Shown here in pieces: positions 18,502 to 26,901 of a DNA stretch of 64,000 bases. The DNA lies in assembly GCF_022836935.1 (NCBI RefSeq), contig NZ_CP083239.1:1178001-1242000 (forward strand), written 5' to 3'. Every line of letters starts with the position of its first letter. Positions within the stretch are counted from its first letter, which is position 1. The notes beneath the pieces are model-generated. The model saw only the letters and a program-made list of their open reading frames with translations. It was not told the origin of the DNA and made no database searches. Both the position numbers and the translations under genes were made by a program. Source of the stretch: Ancylobacter polymorphus. GTDB taxonomy: Bacteria > Pseudomonadota > Alphaproteobacteria > Rhizobiales > Xanthobacteraceae.

Positions 18502-20328
18502 TCAGGAAGAGAACTCGGTCTCGTGCTTGAGCACGTCCTCCGCCTCCGGATTGAGCGGGCGGGCGGGGCGCTCGGGCGCGACCAGCGGCTCGGGCTCGAG
18601 CGGCAGCGGCCCGCGATCCTCGCCTTCGGCCAGCTGAAGGCGCAGCCGTTCCAGGTCGCGCTGGCGCACATCGGCCACGGTCGCCTGCGCGGTGGCGGCG
18701 TCGATGCCATTGGCGCGCAGCGCGGCTTCACCGAAAGCAAGGGCCGATTCGAAGGTCTCGCGGATCTCGAAATCCACCCCGCGCCCGCGCAGCGCCACCG
18801 CGTGGGTACGGTCATAGGCGCGGGCGTGCAGGCGCACATCGGGCATGTTCTGGCGGATGATCTCGACGATGCGGTCCGTGGTCTCGCGGCGGTCGACACA
18901 GACGGCGACCACCCGCGCCCGCTCGGCGCCGGCCGCGCGGAGCACGTCGAGCCGCGTGCCATCGCCATAGAAGATGCGGAAGCCGAAGCGGCCAGCGTTC
19001 TGGATCATCTCGACATCATTGTCGATGATCGTCACCTCCAGCCCGCGCGCCAGCAGGCATTGCGAGACGATCTGGCCGAAGCGACCGAAGCCGACCACCA
19101 GCACCGAGCCATGCGCGTCGCTGAAATCCTCGTCGGGCACGGCGGCGCGGCGGTCGAGCCGGCGGGCGAGCTGCTCGCCGAGCAGCGCCACGGGGGGCCC
19201 GAGCAGCATGGTCATGGCGGCACAGGCCACCAGCATGTCGGACTGGCGCGAATCGATCAGCCCCAGGCTGAGCGCGAGCGGAAACAGCACGAAGGAAAAT
19301 TCCCCCGCCGGCGTCAGCACGGAGGCCGAACGCACCGCATCGGCGCGCGTGCTGTCGGAAAAGCGGAACACCGCCCACACCGACACCGCCTTTACCAGCG
19401 TCACCATCAGCGTGCCGACGATGAGCAAGGGCGCGTTGGCGAGCACCACGTCGAGATTCATCGACATGCCCACGCCCATGAAGAACAGGGCGATCAGCAG
19501 CCCGCGAAACGCTTCGATATTGGCTTCCAGCTCGTGGCGGAAATTGGATTCGGAGAGCATGACGCCGGCCAGGAACGCGCCCAGCGCCATCGACATCCCC
19601 GCCGCCGCCATCAGCGCGCCAGCGCCGAGCACGACCAGGAGCGCTGCGGCCGTCATCACCTCGCGGGCCCCGGAATGGGCCAGGATGCGGAACACAAGTG
19701 GCAACAGATAGCGGCCGGCACCGACGATAAACAGCATCGCCCCGATAATGATCGCCACATGCTCGGCCGAATCGAGAAAGCTGTGCTCCTCATGCGCGCC
19801 CTGCCCGAGAAAGGGCAGCAAGGCGAGCAGCGGCACGATCGCCATGTCCTGGAACAGCAGCACGCCGAAGGCCCGCTGGCCGTAGGGCTGGGCGAGGCCG
19901 CTCTTTTCTTCGAGCAGTTGCAGGGCGATCGACGTGGCCGACAGCGCCAGCGCCATGCCGGCGACCAGCGCGCCGCGCCAGTCGAAGCCGTTCGCGGCGT
20001 AATGGGTCAGCACCGCGATGGCAGCGCCGCTGAACAGAAGCTGCGCCGTGCCAAGGCCGAAGATCGCCCGACGCAGCGCCAGCAGCCGCGAGAATTGCAG
20101 CTCCAGCCCGATGATGAACAGCAGCAGCACCACGCCGATTTCGGCGACGGTGATGATCCGTTCGGGATCGTTGAACGCGCCGAGGCCCGACGGACCGATG
20201 GCGACGCCCGCCAGCAGATACCCCACGATCGGCGAGAGGCCGAGCCGGCGCGCGACCGGAACGGCGATGACGGCGGTGGCGAGGAATACCAGCGCCCCGA
20301 TCAGAAATCCGTGGCCGTCTGCATGCAT
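18502..20328 (-). CDS. CPA2-type K+/H+ antiporter, KefB-like
   Basis: A 608-residue inner membrane protein with about 12 membrane helices (residues 1-390) of the monovalent cation:proton antiporter-2 family, including the G-L-E-L-Q segment near residue 75. This is followed by an RCK/TrkA-N domain with a Rossmann motif V-V-G-F-G-R-F-G-Q-I near 420 and a charged C-terminal tail. KefB/KefC proteins are ligand-gated potassium efflux systems, often controlled by glutathione adducts. No KefF/KefG ancillary gene is next to it. A promoter is expected in the 20329-20599 gap. Confidence 0.9.
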   Translation of the reverse strand: MHADGHGFLIGALVFLATAVIAVPVARRLGLSPIVGYLLAGVAIGPSGLGAFNDPERIITVAEIGVVLLLFIIGLELQFSRLLALRRAIFGLGTAQLLFSGAAIAVLTHYAANGFDWRGALVAGMALALSATSIALQLLEEKSGLAQPYGQRAFGVLLFQDMAIVPLLALLPFLGQGAHEEHSFLDSAEHVAIIIGAMLFIVGAGRYLLPLVFRILAHSGAREVMTAAALLVVLGAGALMAAAGMSMALGAFLAGVMLSESNFRHELEANIEAFRGLLIALFFMGVGMSMNLDVVLANAPLLIVGTLMVTLVKAVSVWAVFRFSDSTRADAVRSASVLTPAGEFSFVLFPLALSLGLIDSRQSDMLVACAAMTMLLGPPVALLGEQLARRLDRRAAVPDEDFSDAHGSVLVVGFGRFGQIVSQCLLARGLEVTIIDNDVEMIQNAGRFGFRIFYGDGTRLDVLRAAGAERARVVAVCVDRRETTDRIVEIIRQNMPDVRLHARAYDRTHAVALRGRGVDFEIRETFESALAFGEAALRANGIDAATAQATVADVRQRDLERLRLQLAEGEDRGPLPLEPEPLVAPERPARPLNPEAEDVLKHETEFSS

Positions 20329-20521
20329 GGACCCGCCATCCTCCGCGCCTTCGCCCGCCCCACAGTAGAGGATCGGATGACGCGCGCCGATGGCGGAAGC
20401 GTGATGGAAAGGCGAGATTCGGCGCTGAACCCGGCCATTCGCACGAAATCATGGCGCGGGAAAACGGCTCTGGGCACATGCCCTTACGGAATGCACTGGC
20501 GCGAGAGCGCCGACATGACGA

Positions 20522-20550
20522 GGCCGGCAGCGCCTTGCGGCGTGCCGGCC
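20522..20550 (-). terminator. Strong hairpin after the formate dehydrogenase operon
   Basis: Arms 20522-20534 and 20539-20550 pair through 12 bp with one bulged G and a TTGC loop. It lies 50 bp beyond the fdsD stop on the transcribed strand. No T-run follows, so the stop may depend on Rho. Confidence 0.45.
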
Positions 20551-20599
20551 AGGTGTGAAGGCGCAGAGTGTGAAGGCGCTGGGAGCGAAGGCGCAGGCC

Positions 20600-20887
20600 T
20601 CAGTGGTGATGCGCGGTCGGGCCGGGAATGTCGCGGGTCGGGCGCGGCAGGGGAATGGTGTCGCGGGAGACCGGCGGCAGCGACTTCAGCGCCTCGAGCA
20701 CATGCGGGGCAAGGCCCTCGCCGCCGGCGGCGATGTGGTCCTCGATGCGCGCGCGCATGCGCGGATCCCAGAAGTCCTTGATGTGCTTGGCGACGCCCTT
20801 CACGGCCTTCTCATAGCCCTGCGGCTCGAAGAACTTGCCGATCTGGTTCGCCATATAGACCAGACGTTCCATCGTGTTAGCCGACAT
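20600..20887 (-). CDS. fdsD: Formate dehydrogenase delta subunit
   Basis: A 95-residue protein beginning M-S-A-N-T-M-E-R-L-V-Y-M-A-N-Q-I-G, with F-F-E-P-Q-G-Y and H-I-K-D-F-W-D-P-R-M-R. This matches FdsD, the small subunit of soluble NAD-dependent formate dehydrogenases. It overlaps the end of fdhD by 11 bp and is last in the operon. FdsD is thought to help assembly or maturation of the enzyme. The C-terminal 22 residues are Pro/His rich and not typical. Confidence 0.88.
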   Translation of the reverse strand: MSANTMERLVYMANQIGKFFEPQGYEKAVKGVAKHIKDFWDPRMRARIEDHIAAGGEGLAPHVLEALKSLPPVSRDTIPLPRPTRDIPGPTAHHH

Positions 20888-21725
20888 GGGCGATACGCTC
20901 CTTCTCTGCCCCGTCCAGCACGATGCGATGGGGGTGGGTAAAGACTTCGAATCCGTCGTCACGGGCGATGGCGACGAGAGTGATGCCGGCCTTCTCCGCC
21001 GTGCGGACGGCAAGAGCGGTCGGCGCCGACACCGCCACCAGCACCGAGGCGCCGAGCATGGCGGTCTTCTGCACCATCTCGATCGACACCCGGCTGGTGA
21101 GCAACACCAACCCGCCATCGGCCCCATGGCCGTTGCGAACCAGATGGCCGACGAGCTTGTCGAGCGCGTTGTGGCGCCCGACATCCTCGCGCACCGCCAC
21201 GAGCCCGGCGTCCGGCTCCCAGAACGCGGCCGCATGCACGGCGCGGGTCTGGTGGTTCAGCGTCTGCGCCGGGGGCAGGGCGGCCACCGCGCGGGAGATT
21301 TCCGCCGCGGTGAACCGTCGACCCTCCGGCACGGTGCGGGCGGGCTTCACCGCCAGCTCCAGACTCTCCACCCCGCACAGGCCGCAGCCCGTGGGGCCGG
21401 CGATCTGGCGGCGGCGGGCGACCTGTTCGCCGGCGCGGGCGGCGGTGAGCCAGAGGCGCACCTCGACGCCGCTGACGCCGTCCTCCTCGCCAAATTCGAA
21501 CGTCTCGATCTGCTCGACATCGGCGAGGCTCTCGATGACGCCCTCGGTCAGGCTGAAGCCATAGCCGAAATCCTCGAGGTCGGCCGGCGTCGCCATCATC
21601 ACGGCATAGGTCGAGCCGTTATGGACAATGGCGACGGGCGTCTCCTCGGGGATCGCCCGCTCGCCCGCCGCCACCCCGGAGGAAGTGACGGCCCGGCGCG
21701 CAACGCGGGCGACCGGCGGGATCAT
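20877..21725 (-). CDS. fdhD: Formate dehydrogenase accessory sulfurtransferase
   Basis: FdhD moves sulfur from a cysteine desulfurase to the molybdenum bis-pyranopterin cofactor so formate dehydrogenase becomes active. The 282-residue protein has the essential C-G-L-C-G motif at residues 114-118 and the R-E-D-V-G-R-H-N-A-L-D-K block. The ATG at 21725 lies 16 bp after fdsA and is chosen over an earlier overlapping ATG at 21791. Its position inside the operon agrees with its task. Confidence 0.96.
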   Translation of the reverse strand: MIPPVARVARRAVTSSGVAAGERAIPEETPVAIVHNGSTYAVMMATPADLEDFGYGFSLTEGVIESLADVEQIETFEFGEEDGVSGVEVRLWLTAARAGEQVARRRQIAGPTGCGLCGVESLELAVKPARTVPEGRRFTAAEISRAVAALPPAQTLNHQTRAVHAAAFWEPDAGLVAVREDVGRHNALDKLVGHLVRNGHGADGGLVLLTSRVSIEMVQKTAMLGASVLVAVSAPTALAVRTAEKAGITLVAIARDDGFEVFTHPHRIVLDGAEKERIAHVG

Positions 21726-21741
21726 GACAGCCCGGTCCCGC

Positions 21742-24597
21742 TCACTCCGCCGCCACCGCGATGCGGCGGCTCTGGCGGGTGAACTCGTCATAGTCTTCCT
21801 GCCACTCGGACGGGCCGTTCGAGCGGGCGATCTGCACCGCCGTCACCTTGAACTCGGGGCAATTGGTGGCCCAGTCCGAGAAGTCGGTGGTGACGACATT
21901 CGCCTGCGTCGTCGGGTGGTGGAAGGTGGTGTAGACGACGCCCGGCGCCACGCGGTCGGTGATCTGCGCGCGCAGGGTGGTGGAGCCGGCGCGGCTGTCG
22001 ATGCGCACCCAGTCGCCGTCGCGCACGCCACGCTGCTCGGCGTCGTGCGGGTGGATTTCCAGCACGTCCTCGGGATGCCAGGCCACGTTCTCGGTGCGGC
22101 GTGTCTGCGCGCCGACATTGTAGTGGCTGAGGATGCGGCCGGTGGTGAGCAGCAGCGGGAAGCGGGGCCCCGAACGCTCGTCGGTCGGCACATATTCGGT
22201 GACGACGAACTTGCCCTTGCCGCGCGCGAAGCCGCCAATGTGCATGATCGGCATGCCCTCGGGATTGGCGTCGTTGCAGGGCCACTGCACCGAGCCCATC
22301 TCGTCCAGCTTCTTGAACGACACGCCGGCGAAGCTCGGGGTGAGCGCGGCGATCTCGTCCATGATCTGGGCCGGGTGGCTGTAGTTCCAGTCGAGGCCGA
22401 TGGCGCGGGCGAGCATCTGGGTCACTTCCCAGTCGCCATAGCCATTCTTCGGCGCCATCACCTTGCGCACGAGCTGGATGCGGCGCTCGGCATTGGTGAA
22501 GGTGCCGTCCTTCTCAAGGAAGGTGCAGCCCGGCAGGAACACATGCGCGTAGGCGGCGGTCTCGTTCAGGAACAGGTCCTGCACGATCACCAGCTCCATC
22601 GCCGCGAGGCCGGAGGCGACGTGATGCGTGTCCGGGTCGGACTGCAGAATGTCCTCGCCCTGGATGTAGATCGCCTTGAACGTGCCGTCGACGGCCGCGT
22701 CCAGCATGTTGGGAATGCGCAGGCCGGGCTCGGGGTCGAGCGGGCGGCCCCACATCGCCTCGAAGGTGGCGCGGGTGGCGTCGTCGGAGATGTGGCGGTA
22801 GCCCGGCAGCTCATGCGGGAACGAGCCCATGTCGCACGAGCCCTGCACGTTGTTCTGGCCGCGCAGCGGGTTCACGCCGACGCCGCGACGTCCGATATTG
22901 CCGGTCGCCATGGCGAGGTTGGCGATCGCCATCACCGTGGTCGAGCCTTGGCTGTGCTCGGTGACGCCGAGGCCGTAATAGATCGCCGCATTGCCGCCAG
23001 TGGCGTAGAGCCGGGCCGCGCCGCGGATCTGCTCGGCCGGCACGCCGGAGAGCTTCTCGACTTCCTCGGGCGAGTGGCGCGCATCGGCGACGAACTCGGC
23101 CCAGTCCTGGAACTCCTCCCAGTCGCAGAATTGGCGGACATATTCCTCGTTCACCAGCCCCTCGGTCACGATGACATGGGCGAGCGAGGTGACGATGGCG
23201 ACGTTGGTGCCCGGCTGCAGCGGCAGGTGGAAATCCGCCTTGATGTGGGGCGAACGCACGAGGTCGATGCGGCGCGGATCGATGACGATCAGCTTCGCGC
23301 CCTCGCGCAGGCGCTTCTTCATGCGCGACCCGAACACCGGATGGCCGTCGGTCGGGTTGGCGCCGATCACCAGGATGACATCGGAATCCTCGACCGAGTC
23401 GAAGTCCTGCGTGCCTGCCGAGGTGCCGAAGGCCTGGTTCAGGCCGTAGCCGGTCGGCGAATGGCAGACGCGGGCACAGGTGTCGACATTGTTGGTGCCG
23501 AAGCCGGCGCGGATGATCTTCTGGACGAGATAGGCTTCCTCATTGGTGCAGCGCGAGGACGTGATGCCGCCGACCGACTTGCGGCCATAGGTGTCCTGGA
23601 TGCGCTTCAGCTCGGAAGCGGTGTAGTCGATCGCCTCTTCCCAGGAGACTTCGCGCCACGGCTCGGTGACCTTGGAGCGGATCATCGGCTTGAGGATGCG
23701 GTCCTGGTGCATCGCATAGCCCCAGGCGAAGCGGCCCTTGACGCAGCTATGGCCGCGATTGGCCTTGCCGTCCTTCCACGGCACCATGCGGACCACTTCC
23801 TGGCCGCGCATTTCCGCCTTGAAGGTACAGCCGACGCCGCAATAGGCGCAGGTCGTCACCACCGAATGCTCGGGCGTGCCGATCTCGATCAGGCGCTTCT
23901 CGGAAAGGGTCGCGGTCGGGCAGGCCTGCACGCAGGCGCCGCAGGACACGCATTCCGAGGTGAGGAAGGCTTCCGACTGGCCGGGCGAGACGCGGCTGTC
24001 GAAGCCACGGCCGGAAATGGTCAGCGCGAAGGTGCCCTGCACTTCTTCGCAGGCGCGCACGCAGCGATTGCAGACGATGCACTTGGCCGGGTCATAGGTG
24101 AAGTACGGGTTCGACTCGTCCTTCGGCATGGCGAGCTCGGAGGAGGGGGCGAAGTGGTTCGCGCCCTCCATGCCGTAGCGCACTTCGCGCAGGCCGACCG
24201 CGCCGGCCATGTCCTGCAATTCGCAGTCGCCATTGGCGGCGCAGGTCAGGCAGTCCAGCGGGTGGTCGGAAATGTAGAGCTCCATCACCCCCTTGCGCAG
24301 CTGGGCGAGCCGCGGGGTCTGGGTGTGGACCTTGATGCCCGGCGCCACCGGCGTGGTGCAGGAGGCCGGGGTGCCGTTGCGCCCCTCGATCTCGATCAGG
24401 CAGAGACGGCAGGAGCCGAAGGCCTCCAGCGAATCGGTGGCGCAGAGCTTCGGAATCTGCGTCCCCATCTCCATCGCCGCGCGCATGATGGACGTGCCTT
24501 CCGGCACGGTCACTTCCATGCCGTCGATGGTGAGGGTCACCATCTTGTCGGTCTTCGGAGCCGGCGTACCGTAGTCGATCTCATGGATGAGAGACAT
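21742..24597 (-). CDS. fdsA: NAD-dependent formate dehydrogenase alpha subunit
   Basis: The catalytic subunit, oxidising formate to CO2 at a molybdenum bis-MGD centre in the cytoplasm. The 951 residues hold an N-terminal 2Fe-2S domain (Cys52, 63, 66, 80), a His/Cys 4Fe-4S motif (D-H-P-L-D-C-L-T-C) near 120, two ferredoxin-type 4Fe-4S motifs (C-I-V-C-N-R-C and C-V-S-C-G-A-C), a further 4Fe-4S motif Y-C-G-V-G-C-T-F, and the molybdenum-ligand region C-A-R-V-C-H-S-P-T-G-Y-G-L. All expected cluster ligands are present. It follows fdsB by about 12 bp. Confidence 0.97.
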   Translation of the reverse strand: MSLIHEIDYGTPAPKTDKMVTLTIDGMEVTVPEGTSIMRAAMEMGTQIPKLCATDSLEAFGSCRLCLIEIEGRNGTPASCTTPVAPGIKVHTQTPRLAQLRKGVMELYISDHPLDCLTCAANGDCELQDMAGAVGLREVRYGMEGANHFAPSSELAMPKDESNPYFTYDPAKCIVCNRCVRACEEVQGTFALTISGRGFDSRVSPGQSEAFLTSECVSCGACVQACPTATLSEKRLIEIGTPEHSVVTTCAYCGVGCTFKAEMRGQEVVRMVPWKDGKANRGHSCVKGRFAWGYAMHQDRILKPMIRSKVTEPWREVSWEEAIDYTASELKRIQDTYGRKSVGGITSSRCTNEEAYLVQKIIRAGFGTNNVDTCARVCHSPTGYGLNQAFGTSAGTQDFDSVEDSDVILVIGANPTDGHPVFGSRMKKRLREGAKLIVIDPRRIDLVRSPHIKADFHLPLQPGTNVAIVTSLAHVIVTEGLVNEEYVRQFCDWEEFQDWAEFVADARHSPEEVEKLSGVPAEQIRGAARLYATGGNAAIYYGLGVTEHSQGSTTVMAIANLAMATGNIGRRGVGVNPLRGQNNVQGSCDMGSFPHELPGYRHISDDATRATFEAMWGRPLDPEPGLRIPNMLDAAVDGTFKAIYIQGEDILQSDPDTHHVASGLAAMELVIVQDLFLNETAAYAHVFLPGCTFLEKDGTFTNAERRIQLVRKVMAPKNGYGDWEVTQMLARAIGLDWNYSHPAQIMDEIAALTPSFAGVSFKKLDEMGSVQWPCNDANPEGMPIMHIGGFARGKGKFVVTEYVPTDERSGPRFPLLLTTGRILSHYNVGAQTRRTENVAWHPEDVLEIHPHDAEQRGVRDGDWVRIDSRAGSTTLRAQITDRVAPGVVYTTFHHPTTQANVVTTDFSDWATNCPEFKVTAVQIARSNGPSEWQEDYDEFTRQSRRIAVAAE

Positions 24598-24609
24598 GAT
24601 GCGTCCTCC

Positions 24610-26169
24610 TCACTCGGCGGCTTCGAGGCGGCGCGGGGGTGCGCCGAATTCCTCGGGGAAATGGTTCAGCGCACTCAGCACCGGATAGGGGGTAAACCCG
24701 CCAAGGGCGCAAAGCGATCCAAGCTTCATGGTCTGGCAGAGGTCGGTGAGCGTGGCGAGGTTGGCCTCGACGCGCTCGCCGGCAATGATCTTGTCCATCA
24801 GTTCGACGCCGCGCGTCGAGCCGATGCGGCAGGGCGTGCACTTGCCGCAGCTTTCCACGGAGCAGAACTCCATGGCGAAGCGCGCCATCTTGGCGAGGTC
24901 CGCGCTCTCGTCGAACACGACGATGCCGCCATGGCCGATCAGCGCGTCCTTGGCCGCGAACGCCTCATAGTCGAAGGGCAGGTCGAACTGCCAGGTCGGC
25001 ACATAGGCGCCGAGCGGGCCGCCGACCTGCGCGGCCTTCACCGGCTTGCCGGTGGCGGTGCCGCCGCCAATGTCGTTGATCAGCTCGCCGAGCGTGATGC
25101 CGAAGGCGGTTTCGAACAGGCCGCCGAACTTCACATTGCCGGCGATCTGGATCGGCATCGTGCCGCGTGAGCGGCCCATGCCGAAATTGGCGTAGAACTC
25201 GCCGCCATCGGCCAGGATATGCGGCACGGCGGTGAGCGAGAGCACGTTGTTGATGACGGTCGGCTTCTGGAACAGGCCCTTATGCGCCGGCAGCGGCGGC
25301 TTGGCGCGCACCGTGCCGCGCTTGCCTTCCAGGCTGTCGAGCAGCGCGGTTTCCTCGCCGCACACATAGGCGCCGGCGCCCATGCGCACTTCCATATCGA
25401 AGCTGTAGGGCGAACCGGCAATGTTGACGCCCAGCATGCCATGGGCGCGCGCCACCTCGATCGCCTTCTCCATCGCCCAGATGGCGTGGGGATATTCGGA
25501 ACGGGTGTAGACATAGCCCTTGGTGGCGCCCACCGCGATGCCGGCGATGGTCATGCCCTCGATCAGCTCGAAGGGGTCGCCTTCCATGATCATGCGGTCG
25601 GCGAAGGTGCCGCTGTCGCCTTCGTCGGCATTGCAGACGATGTATTTGCGGTCGGCCTTGGCATCGGCCACGGTCTTCCACTTGATCGCGGTCGGGAAGC
25701 CGGCGCCGCCACGGCCGCGCAGGCCGGACTTCTTCACTTCCTCGATGATCTCGGCCGGCCCGAGCTGCAGCGCGCGCTCCAGGCCCTTATAGCCGCCATG
25801 CGCGCGGTAATCGGCATAGGAGGCCGGGTCGATGATGCCGCAGCGGGCGAAGGTGAGCCGGGTCTGCTTGGCGAGGAAGGGGTGCTCCTCCGGCTTGCCG
25901 ATGCGCAGCGCATGCGCGCCGCCGGTGAGGAAGCCGGCCGCGAACAGGCCCTCGACATCGCCAGCCTCGACAGGGCCATAAGCGATGCGGCCCTCGGGCG
26001 TGACGACCTCGATCATCGGCTCAAGCCAGAGCATACCGCGCGAGCCGTTGCGCACGATCTCCACCGGCTGGCGCGCCGAAACGGCAGCGGCGGCGATCGC
26101 CTCGGCCACCTCGTCGGCGCCGCAGGCGATGGCGCAGGCATCCTTGGGAACGTAGATGCGGATGGTCAC
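24610..26169 (-). CDS. fdsB: NAD-dependent formate dehydrogenase beta subunit
   Basis: The NuoF-like diaphorase subunit that transfers electrons from formate oxidation to NAD. From the GTG at 26169, which overlaps the fdsG stop (GTGA), the protein has 519 residues. It has an N-terminal thioredoxin-like region, the FMN/NADH block G-L-R-G-R-G-G-A-G-F-P-T, a C-N-A-D-E-G-D-S-G-T-F motif and a 4Fe-4S motif E-S-C-G-K-C-T-P-C-R-I-G-S. The longer frame starting further upstream only adds antisense-like residues. Confidence 0.96.
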   Translation of the reverse strand: MTIRIYVPKDACAIACGADEVAEAIAAAAVSARQPVEIVRNGSRGMLWLEPMIEVVTPEGRIAYGPVEAGDVEGLFAAGFLTGGAHALRIGKPEEHPFLAKQTRLTFARCGIIDPASYADYRAHGGYKGLERALQLGPAEIIEEVKKSGLRGRGGAGFPTAIKWKTVADAKADRKYIVCNADEGDSGTFADRMIMEGDPFELIEGMTIAGIAVGATKGYVYTRSEYPHAIWAMEKAIEVARAHGMLGVNIAGSPYSFDMEVRMGAGAYVCGEETALLDSLEGKRGTVRAKPPLPAHKGLFQKPTVINNVLSLTAVPHILADGGEFYANFGMGRSRGTMPIQIAGNVKFGGLFETAFGITLGELINDIGGGTATGKPVKAAQVGGPLGAYVPTWQFDLPFDYEAFAAKDALIGHGGIVVFDESADLAKMARFAMEFCSVESCGKCTPCRIGSTRGVELMDKIIAGERVEANLATLTDLCQTMKLGSLCALGGFTPYPVLSALNHFPEEFGAPPRRLEAAE

Positions 26170-26639
26170 GACTGGGCCTCCTCGATCAGGGCGTCGAGCC
26201 GGCGCTCGTTGAGCCGCGCGACGATCCGCCCGTCCAGCATGGCGGAGGGCGCGGTCGCGCACAGGCCGAGGCAGTAGATGGGCTCCACGGTGACGCGGCC
26301 ATCGGCCGTGGTCTCACCGAGCTTGCAGCCGAGCCGGTGTTCTGCATGTTCGGCCAGCGCATCGCCGCCCGCCGCCTGGCAGGCTTCGGCGCGGCACAGC
26401 TTCAGCACATGGCGGCCGGCGGGCTCGTGGCGGAAATCGTGATAGAAGGTCACGACGCCATGCACTTCGGCGCGCGAGACGTTCAGCTTCTCGGCCAGCA
26501 TGGGCACGACGGCGTCGGGAACGTGGCCGAACGTCTCCTGCACCGCGTGGAGCATCGGCATCAGCGGGCCTTCCAGATGAGAAAACTCATCGATGACCGC
26601 GCGGGCACGCTCGTCGCTCCAGGGTTCGTAATGCGGCAT
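26166..26639 (-). CDS. fdsG: NAD-dependent formate dehydrogenase gamma subunit
   Basis: A NuoE-like 157-residue subunit with a thioredoxin-fold 2Fe-2S site formed by Cys82, Cys87, Cys123 and Cys127. It contains the G-V-V-T-F-Y-H-D-F motif of the family. It begins the operon fdsG-fdsB-fdsA-fdhD-fdsD. A possible LysR-type regulator site lies about 90 bp before the start, but no LysR gene is adjacent. Confidence 0.95.
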   Translation of the reverse strand: MPHYEPWSDERARAVIDEFSHLEGPLMPMLHAVQETFGHVPDAVVPMLAEKLNVSRAEVHGVVTFYHDFRHEPAGRHVLKLCRAEACQAAGGDALAEHAEHRLGCKLGETTADGRVTVEPIYCLGLCATAPSAMLDGRIVARLNERRLDALIEEAQS

Positions 26640-26724
26640 TTCTCCCGTAGCCTTCTTTTAGAATTTTCCAAAGGTAAGGATGGTACGCGCCGAAACCGAA
26701 ATCAATTCAGGTGTTCCGTGCCAC

Positions 26725-26741
26725 GATAGAATTTCTCTATC
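26725..26741. promoter_or_regulatory. Palindromic LysR-type binding site before fdsG
   Basis: GATAGA and TCTATC are exact inverted arms separated by 5 bp, giving ATAG-N7-CTAT, the spacing seen for many LysR-family regulators. The site is 86 bp upstream of the fdsG start in the shared control region with comM. FdsR, a LysR-type regulator, governs fds genes in other bacteria, but it is not encoded here. Confidence 0.45.
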
Positions 26742-26767
26742 ATCAATCAGGCGGGTAGGCGCTTAAC

Positions 26768-26807
26768 GTTCTGTTCATGTTCCACTCGGTTTGTTCTCTT
26801 ATTGTTC
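26768..26807 (+). promoter_or_regulatory. Two LexA-type SOS boxes before comM
   Basis: Two copies of the alphaproteobacterial SOS box GTTC-N7-GTTC occur at 26768-26782 and 26793-26807, 25 bp apart and about 95 bp before the comM start. The pattern is exact in both. ComM belongs to the LexA regulon in Caulobacter, in line with this. Confidence 0.75.
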
Positions 26808-26901
26808 TTGACCTTCGCGTTCTGGGCCGTATTCTGCCACCAGCGGGTGCGGAAAGGCGGCGCCCCGACGTGCATTGCCGGATCTCCTGGGAGAGGGTGC
26901 G

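Noticed and set aside
21628..25170. An 1180-residue plus-strand frame opposite fdsA and fdsB
   Set aside because: Antisense to well-supported genes; composition is dominated by H, R, A, D and G as in other GC shadows.
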